A stretch of DNA of 64,000 bases from Bartonella sp. HY038 (GTDB taxonomy: Bacteria > Pseudomonadota > Alphaproteobacteria > Rhizobiales > Rhizobiaceae), in the NCBI RefSeq assembly GCF_014117425.1, contig NZ_CP059725.1, positions 1,674,001-1,738,000 of the forward strand. Reading direction: 5' to 3'. A program made the translations under genes and the position numbers. The notes beneath the pieces were generated by a model. The model saw nothing but the letters and a program-made list of their open reading frames with translations. It made no database searches and was not told where the DNA came from. Within the stretch, counting starts at the first letter, position 1. Each line of letters opens with the position of its first letter. Below are positions 55,552-64,000 of the stretch, piece by piece.

Positions 55552-56829
55552 ATGACCCAAGATATGGCACAAGAACAGCATATCGCAGCAATAAAGCAAC
55601 GTGTTGGCGTAAAAGAATTCATTATTCTTATTGCCGCTCTCATGGCGACCAACGCCGTTGCCATTGACATTATGTTGCCCGCCTTTGACGACATTAAAGC
55701 AAGCCTTGGCGTAGTCGGGGAAAATGCGCATCATTATATTATTTTTTGCTATTTGCTCGGCTTTGGTATTACGCAATTATTTGTCGGCCCACTATCGGAC
55801 CGTCTAGGCAGACGTGTGCCGTTAATTATCGGTCTAATATTTTATGCAATTGCCTCTTTTGCCTGTGCATTTGCGCCATCTTTTATCGGCCTTTTAATTT
55901 TGCGCGCCATACAAGGCATTGGTGCCGCAGCAACGCGCGTGCTTTGCGTTTCAGTGGTTCGGGATCTTTATGGCGGCCGCCAAATGGCAGAAGTTATGTC
56001 CATTGTGATGATGGTTTTCATGGTAGTGCCAATTATTGCCCCAGCAACAGGGCAAGGTATTCTCATGCTTGGCCCATGGCAGCTCATTTTCTTTGTCATG
56101 GCAGCAGTCGGTATTATTATGGCGGCATGGGTTTGGAAGCGTTTACCGGAAACGCTTTTTGCTCCCCGCCCATTAACATTTTCCGCCATTACTCAAGGCT
56201 TTAAAACCGTTTTATCTAATAAGATTTCATTTTGCTATAATTTGGCTTTTTCGGTTATTTTAAGTGCACTTTTTGGCGCACTTAATACCGCACAACAAAT
56301 TTATGACGGAATTTACGGTTTAGGTAAATGGTTTCCAGCCGCATTTGCCGCCGTTGCTACTTTCCAAGCATTGGCTGCATTTTTAAATTCTCGCTTTGTT
56401 GGCCGCTTTGGCATGCGCCGTATTTCGCATTTTCTACTTTTAGCTTTTGTGGCAGCCTCATTTGTATTATTTTTATGGGCATGGCTAACCCCAACCCATG
56501 TGCCCTTTATTCCCTATATGCTGTTATTTACCGTCATTATGTTTGCATTTGGCGCGATTGGCGCCAATTTCAACTCTCTAGCAATGGAACCTTTAGGCGC
56601 AGTTGCCGGTACCGCATCATCAGTTTTTGGCTTTATGCAAACGCTCATTGGTGCTGGCGGTGGTTTACTTATCAGCCATTTTTTCCACGGCACGATCACC
56701 CCAATTGCCGCAGGCTTTTTCATTGTTGGCATTTTAGCATTAATACTCGTTCTTATTGCTGAAGATGGCAAATTATTTAGAACCGTAAGTGCAGATCCCA
56801 GCAAAGCGAAAATGAAAACTATTAAATAG
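55552..56829 (+). CDS. Bcr/CflA-family multidrug efflux MFS transporter
   Basis: A 425-residue proton-driven efflux pump of the inner membrane with 12 segments. MLPAFDDIKASLG is near the N-terminus. The MFS signature GPLSDRLGRRVPLIIGL lies between helices 2 and 3, and RAIQGIGAAATRVLCVSVVRD is the Bcr/CflA-type motif C region. The N- and C-terminal tails are short. The ATG at 55552 follows AAAGACTAAAGAC with a weak ribosome binding site. Drugs exported cannot be told from sequence. Confidence 0.9.
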   Translation: MTQDMAQEQHIAAIKQRVGVKEFIILIAALMATNAVAIDIMLPAFDDIKASLGVVGENAHHYIIFCYLLGFGITQLFVGPLSDRLGRRVPLIIGLIFYAIASFACAFAPSFIGLLILRAIQGIGAAATRVLCVSVVRDLYGGRQMAEVMSIVMMVFMVVPIIAPATGQGILMLGPWQLIFFVMAAVGIIMAAWVWKRLPETLFAPRPLTFSAITQGFKTVLSNKISFCYNLAFSVILSALFGALNTAQQIYDGIYGLGKWFPAAFAAVATFQALAAFLNSRFVGRFGMRRISHFLLLAFVAASFVLFLWAWLTPTHVPFIPYMLLFTVIMFAFGAIGANFNSLAMEPLGAVAGTASSVFGFMQTLIGAGGGLLISHFFHGTITPIAAGFFIVGILALILVLIAEDGKLFRTVSADPSKAKMKTIK

Positions 56830-56846
56830 CGGATATTAAGCGAAAC

Positions 56847-56870
56847 AAAATGCCCTTAACGGGGCATTTT
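56847..56870 (+). terminator. terminator of the MFS gene
   Basis: The stem AAAATGCCC / GGGCATTTT has a six-base loop and ends in a short T run, 17 bases after the stop codon. Confidence 0.85.
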
Positions 56871-57013
56871 CTATATTGATAATGGATTTTTGGCGTTTTA
56901 TATTTTACCAAATACATTCTATAATAGCTTTTTTGATTTATTGTTAAAGTCAACTAAAACAACAATTGAAAATGAATGAAATCTAATTAATTTACACTCT
57001 TCAGGCTGGCTAA

Positions 57014-59122
57014 ATGCGTCCATCAATTACTGATCCATTTTTTGTTTCCATTCGCAGCCTTGCTGGTGTTGGCCCCAAGATTTGTGCCTTAATAAGCAAA
57101 TTGCTCGACCTTAGCCATGATATTGGTGAACCACGTTTGGTGGATATTCTTCATTTAATGCCAACATCAATAATTGACCGCCGCAATAGACCTTTCATTG
57201 CTGGCGCCAAACAGGATGAAATTGTAACCTTGGAGCTGGTGGTTGATACCCACTACCCGCCTGAAGCAAATAGAAAGAATATTCCCTATCGCGTTTATTG
57301 TCATGATGATAGCAGCGATATAGCCTTAGTGTTTTTCCGTGGGCAAAAAGCTTGGCTTGAAAACCTACTGCCGGTTGGATCGAAAGTTCTTGTTTCTGGT
57401 AAGGTGGAGCATTTTAATGGCCGCGCCCAAATGGTGCACCCCGACCATATTATTAGCGCTGATGAAGAAGAAAAGCTGTTACTGGTAGAACCCGTTTATC
57501 CGCTCACAGCTGGCCTTTCACCTAAAACCTTATCTCGCGCTATTATAGACGCCCTAACCCATATCCCTAACCTACCCGAATGGCAGGACGAACACCTTAT
57601 TAAACGCGAAAGCTTCCCAAGCTATCAAAATGCTTTAAGCCAAGTCCACACACCTAAAACACCTGACGATATTGCACTTTTAAGCCCAGCGCGCCGCAGG
57701 CTTGCCTATGATGAATTTTTAGCAGGACAATTGGCGCTTGGCTTGGTGCGCGCAAAAACCAAACGGCTTTCAGGCACCCCACTTTTAACCACTGGCAAAT
57801 ATATCAATGCATTAAAATCTTACCTACCCTTTGAACTTACCCAAGGGCAAAAAATAGCCATTGAAGAAATATCAAAAGATCTTGCTTCTTCTGAGCGCAT
57901 GCTACGCTTATTACAAGGCGATGTTGGATCAGGCAAAACCATCGTTGCCCTTTATGCTATGTTGCAGGCGGCAGAAAATAATGGCCAATCAGCGTTAATG
58001 ACACCAACAGAGGTATTGGCGCGCCAACATTATGCAACCATTGCACCTTTAATTGCCAATATTGGTCTTAGAGCAGTTTTATTGACAGGGCGTGAAAAAG
58101 GCAAAGAACGGCAAGCCATTTTGGACGATATTGCCAGCGGTGAAGCAGCAATTATCATTGGTACCCACGCGCTTATTCAAGAAAAAGTCGATTATCATAA
58201 TCTTGTCCTTGCAATTATTGATGAGCAGCACCGCTTTGGTGTCCATCAACGCTTGCAACTCACAGCTAAGGGCCAAGCCCCCGATATGCTGGTGATGACA
58301 GCCACTCCCATTCCGCGCACCTTGGTGTTAACCGCTTTTGGCGATATGGATGTGTCAAAGCTGCGTGAAAAGCCAAAGGGGCGTAAACCAATACAAACCG
58401 CCACATTGCCATTGGAACGGCTTGATAAATTATTGGAGCGGGTTGATGCCGCATTAAAAAAAGGTGACAAGATCTATTGGATTTGCCCCTTGGTTGAAGA
58501 ATCGGAAGTGCTGGAACTCACCTCTGCAACTGATCGCTTTTTGAATTTGCAAAAATATTTTGGCGACAAAATTGGCCTAGTTCATGGCAAAATGGCTAAT
58601 GCTGAAAAAGATGAAGCCATGGCCAAATTTAAAAGTGGCGACATTCGCTTGCTGGTTGCCACTACTGTTGTTGAAGTTGGTGTCGATGTTCCCGATGCTT
58701 CAATTATAATTATTGAACATGCTGAACGCTTCGGGCTTGCGCAATTGCACCAATTGCGCGGACGTGTTGGGCGCGGCGATAAGGAATCATCGTGCATTTT
58801 GCTTTATAAATCGCCACTATCGCTGACAGCAACTGCAAGGCTTAATGTTATGCGTGAAACGGAAGACGGTTTTCGTATTGCTGAAGAAGATTTAAGATTG
58901 CGCGGTGAAGGTGAATTACTAGGAACCAAACAATCAGGTCTTCCCGGTTTTGAGTTAGCCAATCTAGAAAGCCATGCTGATTTATTGGAAATGGCGCGCC
59001 AAGATGCGCGTCTTATCCTTGAAAAAGACCAAGACCTTACCTCGCCAAGAGGACAAGCCTTACGGCTTTTGCTCTATTTATTTAGGCGTGATGATGCAAT
59101 ACGCCTGTTACGCGCAGGGTAA
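57014..59122 (+). CDS. recG: ATP-dependent DNA helicase RecG
   Basis: Branch-migrates and reverses stalled replication forks. The 702-residue length agrees with the family. The N-terminal wedge/OB domain (VLVSGKVEHFNGRAQMVHPD) is followed by the helicase core. Walker A is LLQGDVGSGKTIVALYAM, the DEQHRFG box stands for DExH, then come TATPIPRTL, VVEVGVDVPDAS and LRGRVGRGDKESSC. The C-terminal GEGELLGTKQSGLPGF is diagnostic of RecG. It is single. Confidence 0.97.
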   Translation: MRPSITDPFFVSIRSLAGVGPKICALISKLLDLSHDIGEPRLVDILHLMPTSIIDRRNRPFIAGAKQDEIVTLELVVDTHYPPEANRKNIPYRVYCHDDSSDIALVFFRGQKAWLENLLPVGSKVLVSGKVEHFNGRAQMVHPDHIISADEEEKLLLVEPVYPLTAGLSPKTLSRAIIDALTHIPNLPEWQDEHLIKRESFPSYQNALSQVHTPKTPDDIALLSPARRRLAYDEFLAGQLALGLVRAKTKRLSGTPLLTTGKYINALKSYLPFELTQGQKIAIEEISKDLASSERMLRLLQGDVGSGKTIVALYAMLQAAENNGQSALMTPTEVLARQHYATIAPLIANIGLRAVLLTGREKGKERQAILDDIASGEAAIIIGTHALIQEKVDYHNLVLAIIDEQHRFGVHQRLQLTAKGQAPDMLVMTATPIPRTLVLTAFGDMDVSKLREKPKGRKPIQTATLPLERLDKLLERVDAALKKGDKIYWICPLVEESEVLELTSATDRFLNLQKYFGDKIGLVHGKMANAEKDEAMAKFKSGDIRLLVATTVVEVGVDVPDASIIIIEHAERFGLAQLHQLRGRVGRGDKESSCILLYKSPLSLTATARLNVMRETEDGFRIAEEDLRLRGEGELLGTKQSGLPGFELANLESHADLLEMARQDARLILEKDQDLTSPRGQALRLLLYLFRRDDAIRLLRAG

Positions 59123-59367
59123 AATTGGCAATTTGACTAAAATTACTGCCGTCGAATGACAAAAAAACTGTGTATGATCTTTGTTTTGGCAAAAATTCAT
59201 ATTCTGTTAAAAATTGCTATGACAAAATAATTAAAATCGTCATTGCTAATTATGGTAATGTTGAGCATTTTTAATAATTGGCTAACCAAGCATTAGATAT
59301 TTTATTTCATAAATATTTAAAATTGCTATGCTGATTAAACTTTTAAACTCGATGACAGGATAGCATA

Positions 59368-60675
59368 GTGATATTTCGCTTTTTTACCAAGGCTACAGGC
59401 AAATTCAACAAGTCCGCTTTGACGGCGTTTTTGTTAGCATCCGCATCACTATCCATAACAGCATGTGGTTTTTCAAATCCCATGAGTGGTTTATCGCAAG
59501 GCATTGCACCTAAAAGCAATACTGCCAATATAGCACCTAGTGCGGCAGTTGCGCAAAACCGCCCGGCACCATCTATCGAGACAACAGCCAGCGTTACAGC
59601 CTATCGCCCAACCAATCCAGCCAGTAACAGCTGGGCAGTCGCCCATGCCGCTTACAGCAAAAAGGCGGAAAAATATTGGGATGATGTTTCAGCAAAGCGT
59701 AAACAGCGCAATGAAAAACGCCGTAATGGTCAAGCCATCACCCAAAATGATTATGTTTTAAATCAGCCTCCAGTCTATGATGGCCCACCAAAACCCGCAA
59801 TGCCTGGGCAAATAACCCCAGCAAAACCAAGTGCAAGAATTCCAGGTACAGGTGATTTTCTTGCTGCGGCTAAATCTGTCTATGGTTTTACCCCCGACCG
59901 CCCACGCAATGAAGAAGAATTCATGCGCGCTTATGCCAATGCAGCTTCGCAAGCTGGCCTAACACGCTACCAACTGGTTGCGCTTTATGCTTTTGAAACA
60001 GGTGGCGATGGTACTCATGACTTGCAAGCCGGCATGCTAAAAAGCAATGCCAATGCGCGACCAATTTCCACTGCTATTGGTTATAATCAGCTCGTTGCAA
60101 CCGCAAGTGTTAGCGTTATGCATGAGTTTGGTCCTGAAATCGTGCGCGAACTTAAAGCCCAAGCGCAAAGGGCACAAGGGGCAAATCGCCAACGCTTATT
60201 ACGTAAAGCAGATGTTGTCAGCGCAATGACTGCAAGGGCGCGTACCGTACCCCATCAATGGACTGCGCAGGCAGAGCTTGCCAAAACGCCAGCCGGCCTT
60301 GGTATCCATGCTATGACATTAGACAAAGATGTTGGGCCGCTACTGCAAACCCATAAATTACGCACATCGATGCATTTTCTTCATGCCAAGGGCGTAACGC
60401 GCCAATTAACCGGCGCAGAACTTGAGATGCTTAACCTTACTGGTGATGGCAATGGCTATGACATGATTAGCATGCCGCAAGAATTGCGTGAAATTGTGCC
60501 AACTGCGAATTTTTTCTTGCGTAAAGGCTATGAGCGAAATCCCGTTGCCAAGCGCAATAATACCGTTGCTAAATTATTAGCAGCAACTGAAGAAAAAATG
60601 CGCATCAATATGCAAAAAGAAGGCGCACAAGCCATGCATCGCGCATTTCAATCTTCTGAAATAGCGCGAAACTAA
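59368..60675 (+). CDS. lipoprotein with a lytic transglycosylase-like domain
   Basis: A 435-residue lipoprotein. The N-terminal hydrophobic segment ends in the lipobox ITAC, with Cys33 as the lipidation site. A Pro/Ser/Ala/Gln-rich spacer runs to about residue 165. The second half resembles a lytic transglycosylase-like fold: GLTRYQLVALYAFETGGDG supplies a candidate catalytic glutamate and TAIGYNQLVAT the following motif. Later residues are mainly helical. The start is a GTG at 59368 with AGGA eight bases upstream. Enzyme activity is inferred, not certain. It stands alone between recG and gatB. Confidence 0.75.
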   Translation: MIFRFFTKATGKFNKSALTAFLLASASLSITACGFSNPMSGLSQGIAPKSNTANIAPSAAVAQNRPAPSIETTASVTAYRPTNPASNSWAVAHAAYSKKAEKYWDDVSAKRKQRNEKRRNGQAITQNDYVLNQPPVYDGPPKPAMPGQITPAKPSARIPGTGDFLAAAKSVYGFTPDRPRNEEEFMRAYANAASQAGLTRYQLVALYAFETGGDGTHDLQAGMLKSNANARPISTAIGYNQLVATASVSVMHEFGPEIVRELKAQAQRAQGANRQRLLRKADVVSAMTARARTVPHQWTAQAELAKTPAGLGIHAMTLDKDVGPLLQTHKLRTSMHFLHAKGVTRQLTGAELEMLNLTGDGNGYDMISMPQELREIVPTANFFLRKGYERNPVAKRNNTVAKLLAATEEKMRINMQKEGAQAMHRAFQSSEIARN

Positions 60676-61034
60676 GTTTTGGTATTTTGCAAAATTAAAC
60701 AGTTTAAGGATGTTGAGTATAGCATCCTTAAACGGAAATAGGCTGCTTTTTAAGTAGTGAAGTTACCAATCAACGCTTAATTATAATAACAAAAAACATC
60801 AACTAGCTTCATTTCATCTCAATATTTTTAAAAAAATAAAATTGTAATATCGTTGGGCAAAACCTCATCTAACGTGATTTATATTCTGCATTGTTTTTTA
60901 AAATTACTGCAAAACTTATCAAAAACTTGCGGAACACTATGTTAAACCAATGCTTCCTCTTGCCTTTTTTGCTCATTTGCAGTAGCCAATATCTTCAGAA
61001 TTTCTTTGAATTGATTTGAATATATGGATTGGCA
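60676..61034. other. gap before gatB
   Basis: 359 bases containing the hairpin at 60702-60733 and presumably the gatB promoter. The remainder is AT-rich with no credible gene. Confidence 0.45.
60702..60733 (+). terminator. probable terminator of the lipoprotein gene
   Basis: A perfect 11-bp stem GTTTAAGGATG / CATCCTTAAAC with a ten-base loop, 27 bases after the stop codon. No immediate T-run follows (CTTTTT comes 16 bases later). Confidence 0.55.
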
Positions 61035-62534
61035 ATGACCATCATTGATAATAGAATTCCAGAACCAAAACGTTTCATCTCTGGTGCCACTGGTGACTGG
61101 GAAGTCATTATTGGTTTGGAAGTACATGCCCAAGTAACCTCAAACTCGAAATTATTTTCGGGCGCTTCAACTTCTTTTGGCGCTGAGCCCAATGCAAATG
61201 TTTCATTGGTTGATGCAGCAATGCCAGGAATGTTGCCAGTTATTAATATTGAGTGTGTAAAACAAGCCATTCGTACTGGCCTTGGCCTAAAGGCGCAGAT
61301 TAATCTAAAATCGGTTTTTGATCGTAAAAATTATTTTTACCCAGATTTGCCGCAAGGTTACCAAATTTCGCAATTCAAACAACCCATCGTTGGCGAAGGT
61401 GCAATTATCATTTCAGTTGGCCCTGATAATAAGGGACAATTTGAAGATATTGAAATTGGTATTGAACGCCTGCACCTTGAGCAAGATGCTGGTAAATCAA
61501 TCCATAATCACCATCCAACCATGTCTTGTATTGACCTTAACCGTTCTGGCGTTGCTTTGATGGAAATTGTGTCAAAACCGGATATGCGCTCAGCTGATGA
61601 AGCCAAGGCCTATGTCACCAAATTGCGCACTATTGTTCGCTATTTAGGCACTTGTGATGGCAATATGGATGAAGGCTCCATGCGCGCCGATGTTAACGTC
61701 TCGGTTCGTCGCCCAGGCGGTGAATTTGGCACACGCTGCGAGATTAAAAATGTTAATTCCATTCGCTTCGTTGGCCAAGCCATTGATTATGAAGCAAGAC
61801 GCCAAATTGCAATTTTGGAAGATGGCGGTACAATTGACCAAGAAACACGGCTTTTTGATGCGGCAAAGGGCGAAACACGCGCCATGCGTTCTAAAGAAGA
61901 AGCGCATGATTATCGTTATTTCCCAGATCCTGATCTCTTGCCGCTGGAATTTAGCCAAGAATTGGTCGATCAACTAGCCGCAGACTTGCCTGAGCTACCT
62001 GACGATAAAAAAGACCGTCTTATTTCATCTCTTGGTCTTTCAGCCTATGATGCATCAATCCTCATTACTGAAAAAGCCATTGCTGATTATTTTGAGGAAG
62101 TCGCCAAAGGCCGTGATGGCAAACTTGCAGCAAACTGGGTGATTAACGACTTGCTTGGTGCTTTAAATAAAGCTGGTCTTTCAATTGAAGAAACGCCTGT
62201 TAGCCCCTTGCAGCTCGGCACTATCATTGAGCTTATTGTTGAAGGCACTATTTCAGGTAAAATTGCCAAAGACCTTTTTGAAATCATCTGGGCTGAGGGC
62301 GGTAATCCGCGTGAAGTTGTTGAAAGCCGCGGGCTAAAGCAGGTAACAGATACCGGCGCCATTGAAAAGGCGGTTGATGATGTTATTGCCGCAAATCCAG
62401 ACAAGGTGGAGCAAGCCAAAGCCAAGCCAACACTTGCTGGCTGGTTTGTTGGGCAAGTGATGAAGTCAACAGGCGGCAAGGCAAATCCGCAAGCAGTTAA
62501 TGACATTGTTAAGGCTAAACTAGGGTTGGAATAA
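61035..62534 (+). CDS. gatB: aspartyl/glutamyl-tRNA amidotransferase subunit B GatB
   Basis: Kinase-amidotransferase subunit of GatCAB, converting Glu-tRNA(Gln) or Asp-tRNA(Asn) to the amide form. The 499-residue protein has [59 protein letters not shown] and [15 protein letters not shown]. The C-terminal YqeY-like helical part ends [16 protein letters not shown]. The ATG at 61035 is preferred to a TTG two codons upstream. The GNAT gene follows five bases later. gatC and gatA are not in the window. Confidence 0.96.
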   Translation: MTIIDNRIPEPKRFISGATGDWEVIIGLEVHAQVTSNSKLFSGASTSFGAEPNANVSLVDAAMPGMLPVINIECVKQAIRTGLGLKAQINLKSVFDRKNYFYPDLPQGYQISQFKQPIVGEGAIIISVGPDNKGQFEDIEIGIERLHLEQDAGKSIHNHHPTMSCIDLNRSGVALMEIVSKPDMRSADEAKAYVTKLRTIVRYLGTCDGNMDEGSMRADVNVSVRRPGGEFGTRCEIKNVNSIRFVGQAIDYEARRQIAILEDGGTIDQETRLFDAAKGETRAMRSKEEAHDYRYFPDPDLLPLEFSQELVDQLAADLPELPDDKKDRLISSLGLSAYDASILITEKAIADYFEEVAKGRDGKLAANWVINDLLGALNKAGLSIEETPVSPLQLGTIIELIVEGTISGKIAKDLFEIIWAEGGNPREVVESRGLKQVTDTGAIEKAVDDVIAANPDKVEQAKAKPTLAGWFVGQVMKSTGGKANPQAVNDIVKAKLGLE

Positions 62535-62539
62535 ATATT

Positions 62540-63037
62540 ATGTGGCTTAGAACCGCTACAAAAAATGATATAGAATCAATTCGCGAACTTTTATTCGCCA
62601 CTTGGCATGAACTATATGATGATCTTATCAGCAGTGAAGCTGTTGATAAGATTATCGGCAAATGGCAATCCGTTGATCATTTTAAAAAGTGCCTCACGCG
62701 CCCCTCTTCTGAGTTTATTGTTGCAGATGATGGTGACGAACTACAAGGTGCAGCATATGCCTTACAAGGTGGCGTAAAAGGTTTTCCAGAAACTGTTCTT
62801 ATTCAACAGCTGATGGTGCGCCCCAAATATCAAGGTCAAGGCATTGGTAAACGTCTTTTGATCGAGGTTGAAGAATCTTTTCCCAATGCACGTAAATGCC
62901 GTGTTATAATATTGGAAAAAAGTACAGACGCACAGAAATTTTATGAAAGCCAAGGCTACAAGAAAATTGGATTTCCAACACCCATTCAAGAGCAAAAAGA
63001 TGTTTTTGAAATAATAATGGAAAAAGAACTATTCTAA
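62540..63037 (+). CDS. GNAT-family N-acetyltransferase
   Basis: A 165-residue GNAT acyltransferase. The acetyl-CoA binding motif A is LMVRPKYQGQGIGKRLLIEV, motif B is KCRVIILEKSTDAQKFYESQ with GYKKIGF at the end. Substrate is unknown. It starts five bases after gatB, so it is cotranscribed with it, as often in Rhizobiales where a GNAT gene lies between gatB and the NDUFA12 homologue. Confidence 0.9.
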   Translation: MWLRTATKNDIESIRELLFATWHELYDDLISSEAVDKIIGKWQSVDHFKKCLTRPSSEFIVADDGDELQGAAYALQGGVKGFPETVLIQQLMVRPKYQGQGIGKRLLIEVEESFPNARKCRVIILEKSTDAQKFYESQGYKKIGFPTPIQEQKDVFEIIMEKELF

Positions 63038-63129
63038 TTATTTCTTGCATTTATGCAATTATAGGCTCATAAGAGACCCTACATATTCATTTTGTGCCCT
63101 TTGCTGGCATGATTGAGGAGTTTAAGGCT

Positions 63130-63525
63130 ATGGCCGGTTTAATAAGACAAGTTTTCACTTGGTGGAATGGTACGACAATTGGCACAAGATTTTTCACCTT
63201 TCGTAAAGGTAAACGCGTTGGTGAAGATGAGTTTGGCAATGTCTATTATGAAGGTGGTTGGCACGTAGATGGCTATAAACGCCGCTGGGTAATCTATAAT
63301 GGCTATTCTGAAGCGTCAACAATTCCACCCGGTTGGCATGGCTGGATGCATCACCGCGTTGACACGCCACCATCTGCTGAAAATTATGTACCGTTTGAGT
63401 GGGAAAAAGAACATTTGTCAAACCAAACTGGTTCAGCAAATGCTTATACACCTAAAGGCTCTATTGAGAATCACGGTAAGCGCCCCAAAGTTACCGGCGA
63501 TTATAATGCTTGGTCACCAGAATGA
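63130..63525 (+). CDS. NADH:ubiquinone oxidoreductase accessory subunit NDUFA12 homologue
   Basis: A 131-residue homologue of the mitochondrial 17.2-kDa complex I subunit (NDUFA12/B17.2), a known alphaproteobacterial accessory subunit. The conserved core is GNVYYEGGWHVDGYKRRWV followed by GYSEASTIPPGWHGWMHHRV. The C-terminus is Pro/Gly-rich. The ATG at 63130 follows GAGGAG and AAGG; the frame is open to a GTG at 63094. It lies upstream of a DUF2155 gene, the usual alphaproteobacterial order. Confidence 0.93.
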   Translation: MAGLIRQVFTWWNGTTIGTRFFTFRKGKRVGEDEFGNVYYEGGWHVDGYKRRWVIYNGYSEASTIPPGWHGWMHHRVDTPPSAENYVPFEWEKEHLSNQTGSANAYTPKGSIENHGKRPKVTGDYNAWSPE

Positions 63526-63608
63526 GCAGCGGGAAATATTATACTGGACTTTGAAATTTAGCACCATTGATGCAGATTTTTTCTATTTCAGTTGATATAA
63601 AACATTCC

Positions 63609-63645
63609 AAACATGCATAATTAATTTTATGCATGTTTATTTTTT
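63609..63645 (+). terminator. terminator of the NDUFA12 homologue
   Basis: A perfect 12-bp stem AAACATGCATAA / TTATGCATGTTT with a six-base loop, followed by A and six T residues, 83 bases after the stop. Confidence 0.85.
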
Positions 63646-63772
63646 AAAAAAAGCCAATTTAATTATGATTATTTGTAAATTTGGTTTTTTATTGCCATAG
63701 TTTGTGTTTAAAACTCATGACTTGTATTTATAACAAATACAGCCACATAATTTAAAGTTTCGAATGGTCGCT

Positions 63773-64000
63773 ATGATAAAATTGTTAAAGCCTTTTTCTT
63801 TTGTGAAATCTTTAAGCCTTGCTGTTTTGGCCCTAGCTGCTGTTGCAAGCCCAACATTGGCTGAGCGCATTAGCAATCCCATTGCCGAATTTTCTGGCCT
63901 TGATAAAATAACCGGACGCACGACAACTTTTCATATCACCATAGGTGAGACCTACCAATTTGGCGCTTTACAAGTGACACCACGTGCCTGCTTTACCAGC
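63773..64000 (+). CDS. DUF2155 domain protein, N-terminal part, runs off the window
   Basis: The first 76 residues of a secreted protein. The signal peptide (about residues 1-30, ending PTLA) is followed by RISNPIAEFSGLDKITGRTT, FHITIGETYQFGALQVTPRA and then C, the typical start of the DUF2155 family. An in-frame ATG three codons upstream (63764) is also possible. The family is an alphaproteobacterial periplasmic protein of unknown function commonly found beside the NDUFA12 homologue. The rest lies beyond the right edge. Confidence 0.85.
   Translation, partial: MIKLLKPFSFVKSLSLAVLALAAVASPTLAERISNPIAEFSGLDKITGRTTTFHITIGETYQFGALQVTPRACFTS

Overview
The window looks like chromosomal DNA of an alphaproteobacterium of the order Hyphomicrobiales (Rhizobiales), close to the Brucellaceae/Bartonellaceae but unusually AT-rich. 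Four observations support this: a LexA operator of the GAAC-N7-GAAC type before lexA, a one-cysteine DksA, an NDUFA12-like protein followed by a DUF2155 gene, and two roughly 105-bp palindromic intergenic repeats of the kind common in Rhizobiales. Species cannot be named from this window. Most of it is orderly housekeeping DNA.

Layout. 1-3.4 kb: 5' three quarters of gltB. 4.1-5.8 kb: a CPA1 sodium/proton antiporter. 5.9-11.45 kb: an AT-rich accessory block of seven small unrecognised genes and one decayed gene, interrupted by sufE. 11.5-15 kb: cysH-cysD-cysN sulfate assimilation operon. 15.3-17.5 kb: a proline-rich secreted protein, hfq and lexA. 17.9-22.7 kb: DUF2339/DUF3999 membrane pair. 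22.9-28.6 kb: aerobic cobalamin genes, cobL divergent from cobG-cobH-cobI-cobJ, with CobJ carrying a CbiG-like N-terminal extension. 29-32.6 kb: dksA, a SixA-like phosphatase, mazG, galE. 33.4-37.6 kb: a BapA-like Ig-repeat surface protein and a TerC/CBS/CorC membrane protein. 38.1 kb: tRNA-Lys(CTT). 38.6-42 kb: a membrane-anchored ankyrin protein, cca and a Nudix CoA pyrophosphatase. 42.3-49.3 kb: a four-gene MoxR/DUF58/BatA-DUF4159/VWA-like operon. 49.9-55 kb: a lytic transglycosylase, an UPF0173 hydrolase, ruvX, an orphan CobE, a TerB-like protein, a TauE/SafE permease and an RBBP9-like hydrolase. 55.5-64 kb: a Bcr/CflA efflux pump, recG, a lytic-transglycosylase-like lipoprotein, gatB, a GNAT acetyltransferase, the NDUFA12 homologue and a partial DUF2155 gene.

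How genes work together. CysDN makes APS, and CysH has the four iron-sulfur cysteines of an APS-type reductase, so sulfate can reach sulfite without APS kinase. CobG/H/I/J/L cover the middle of the aerobic corrin ring pathway. The two halves of anaerobic CbiG are both present but separate: one fused to CobJ and one as CobE 24 kb away. The MoxR operon is translationally coupled throughout and ends at a 19-bp-stem terminator.

The most unexplained stretch is 5.9-11.45 kb. Small, mostly soluble orphan proteins with good ribosome binding sites, an exact 22-bp direct repeat around one of them and a frameshifted gene suggest a variable locus, possibly an immunity-gene array. No toxin gene is visible to prove that.
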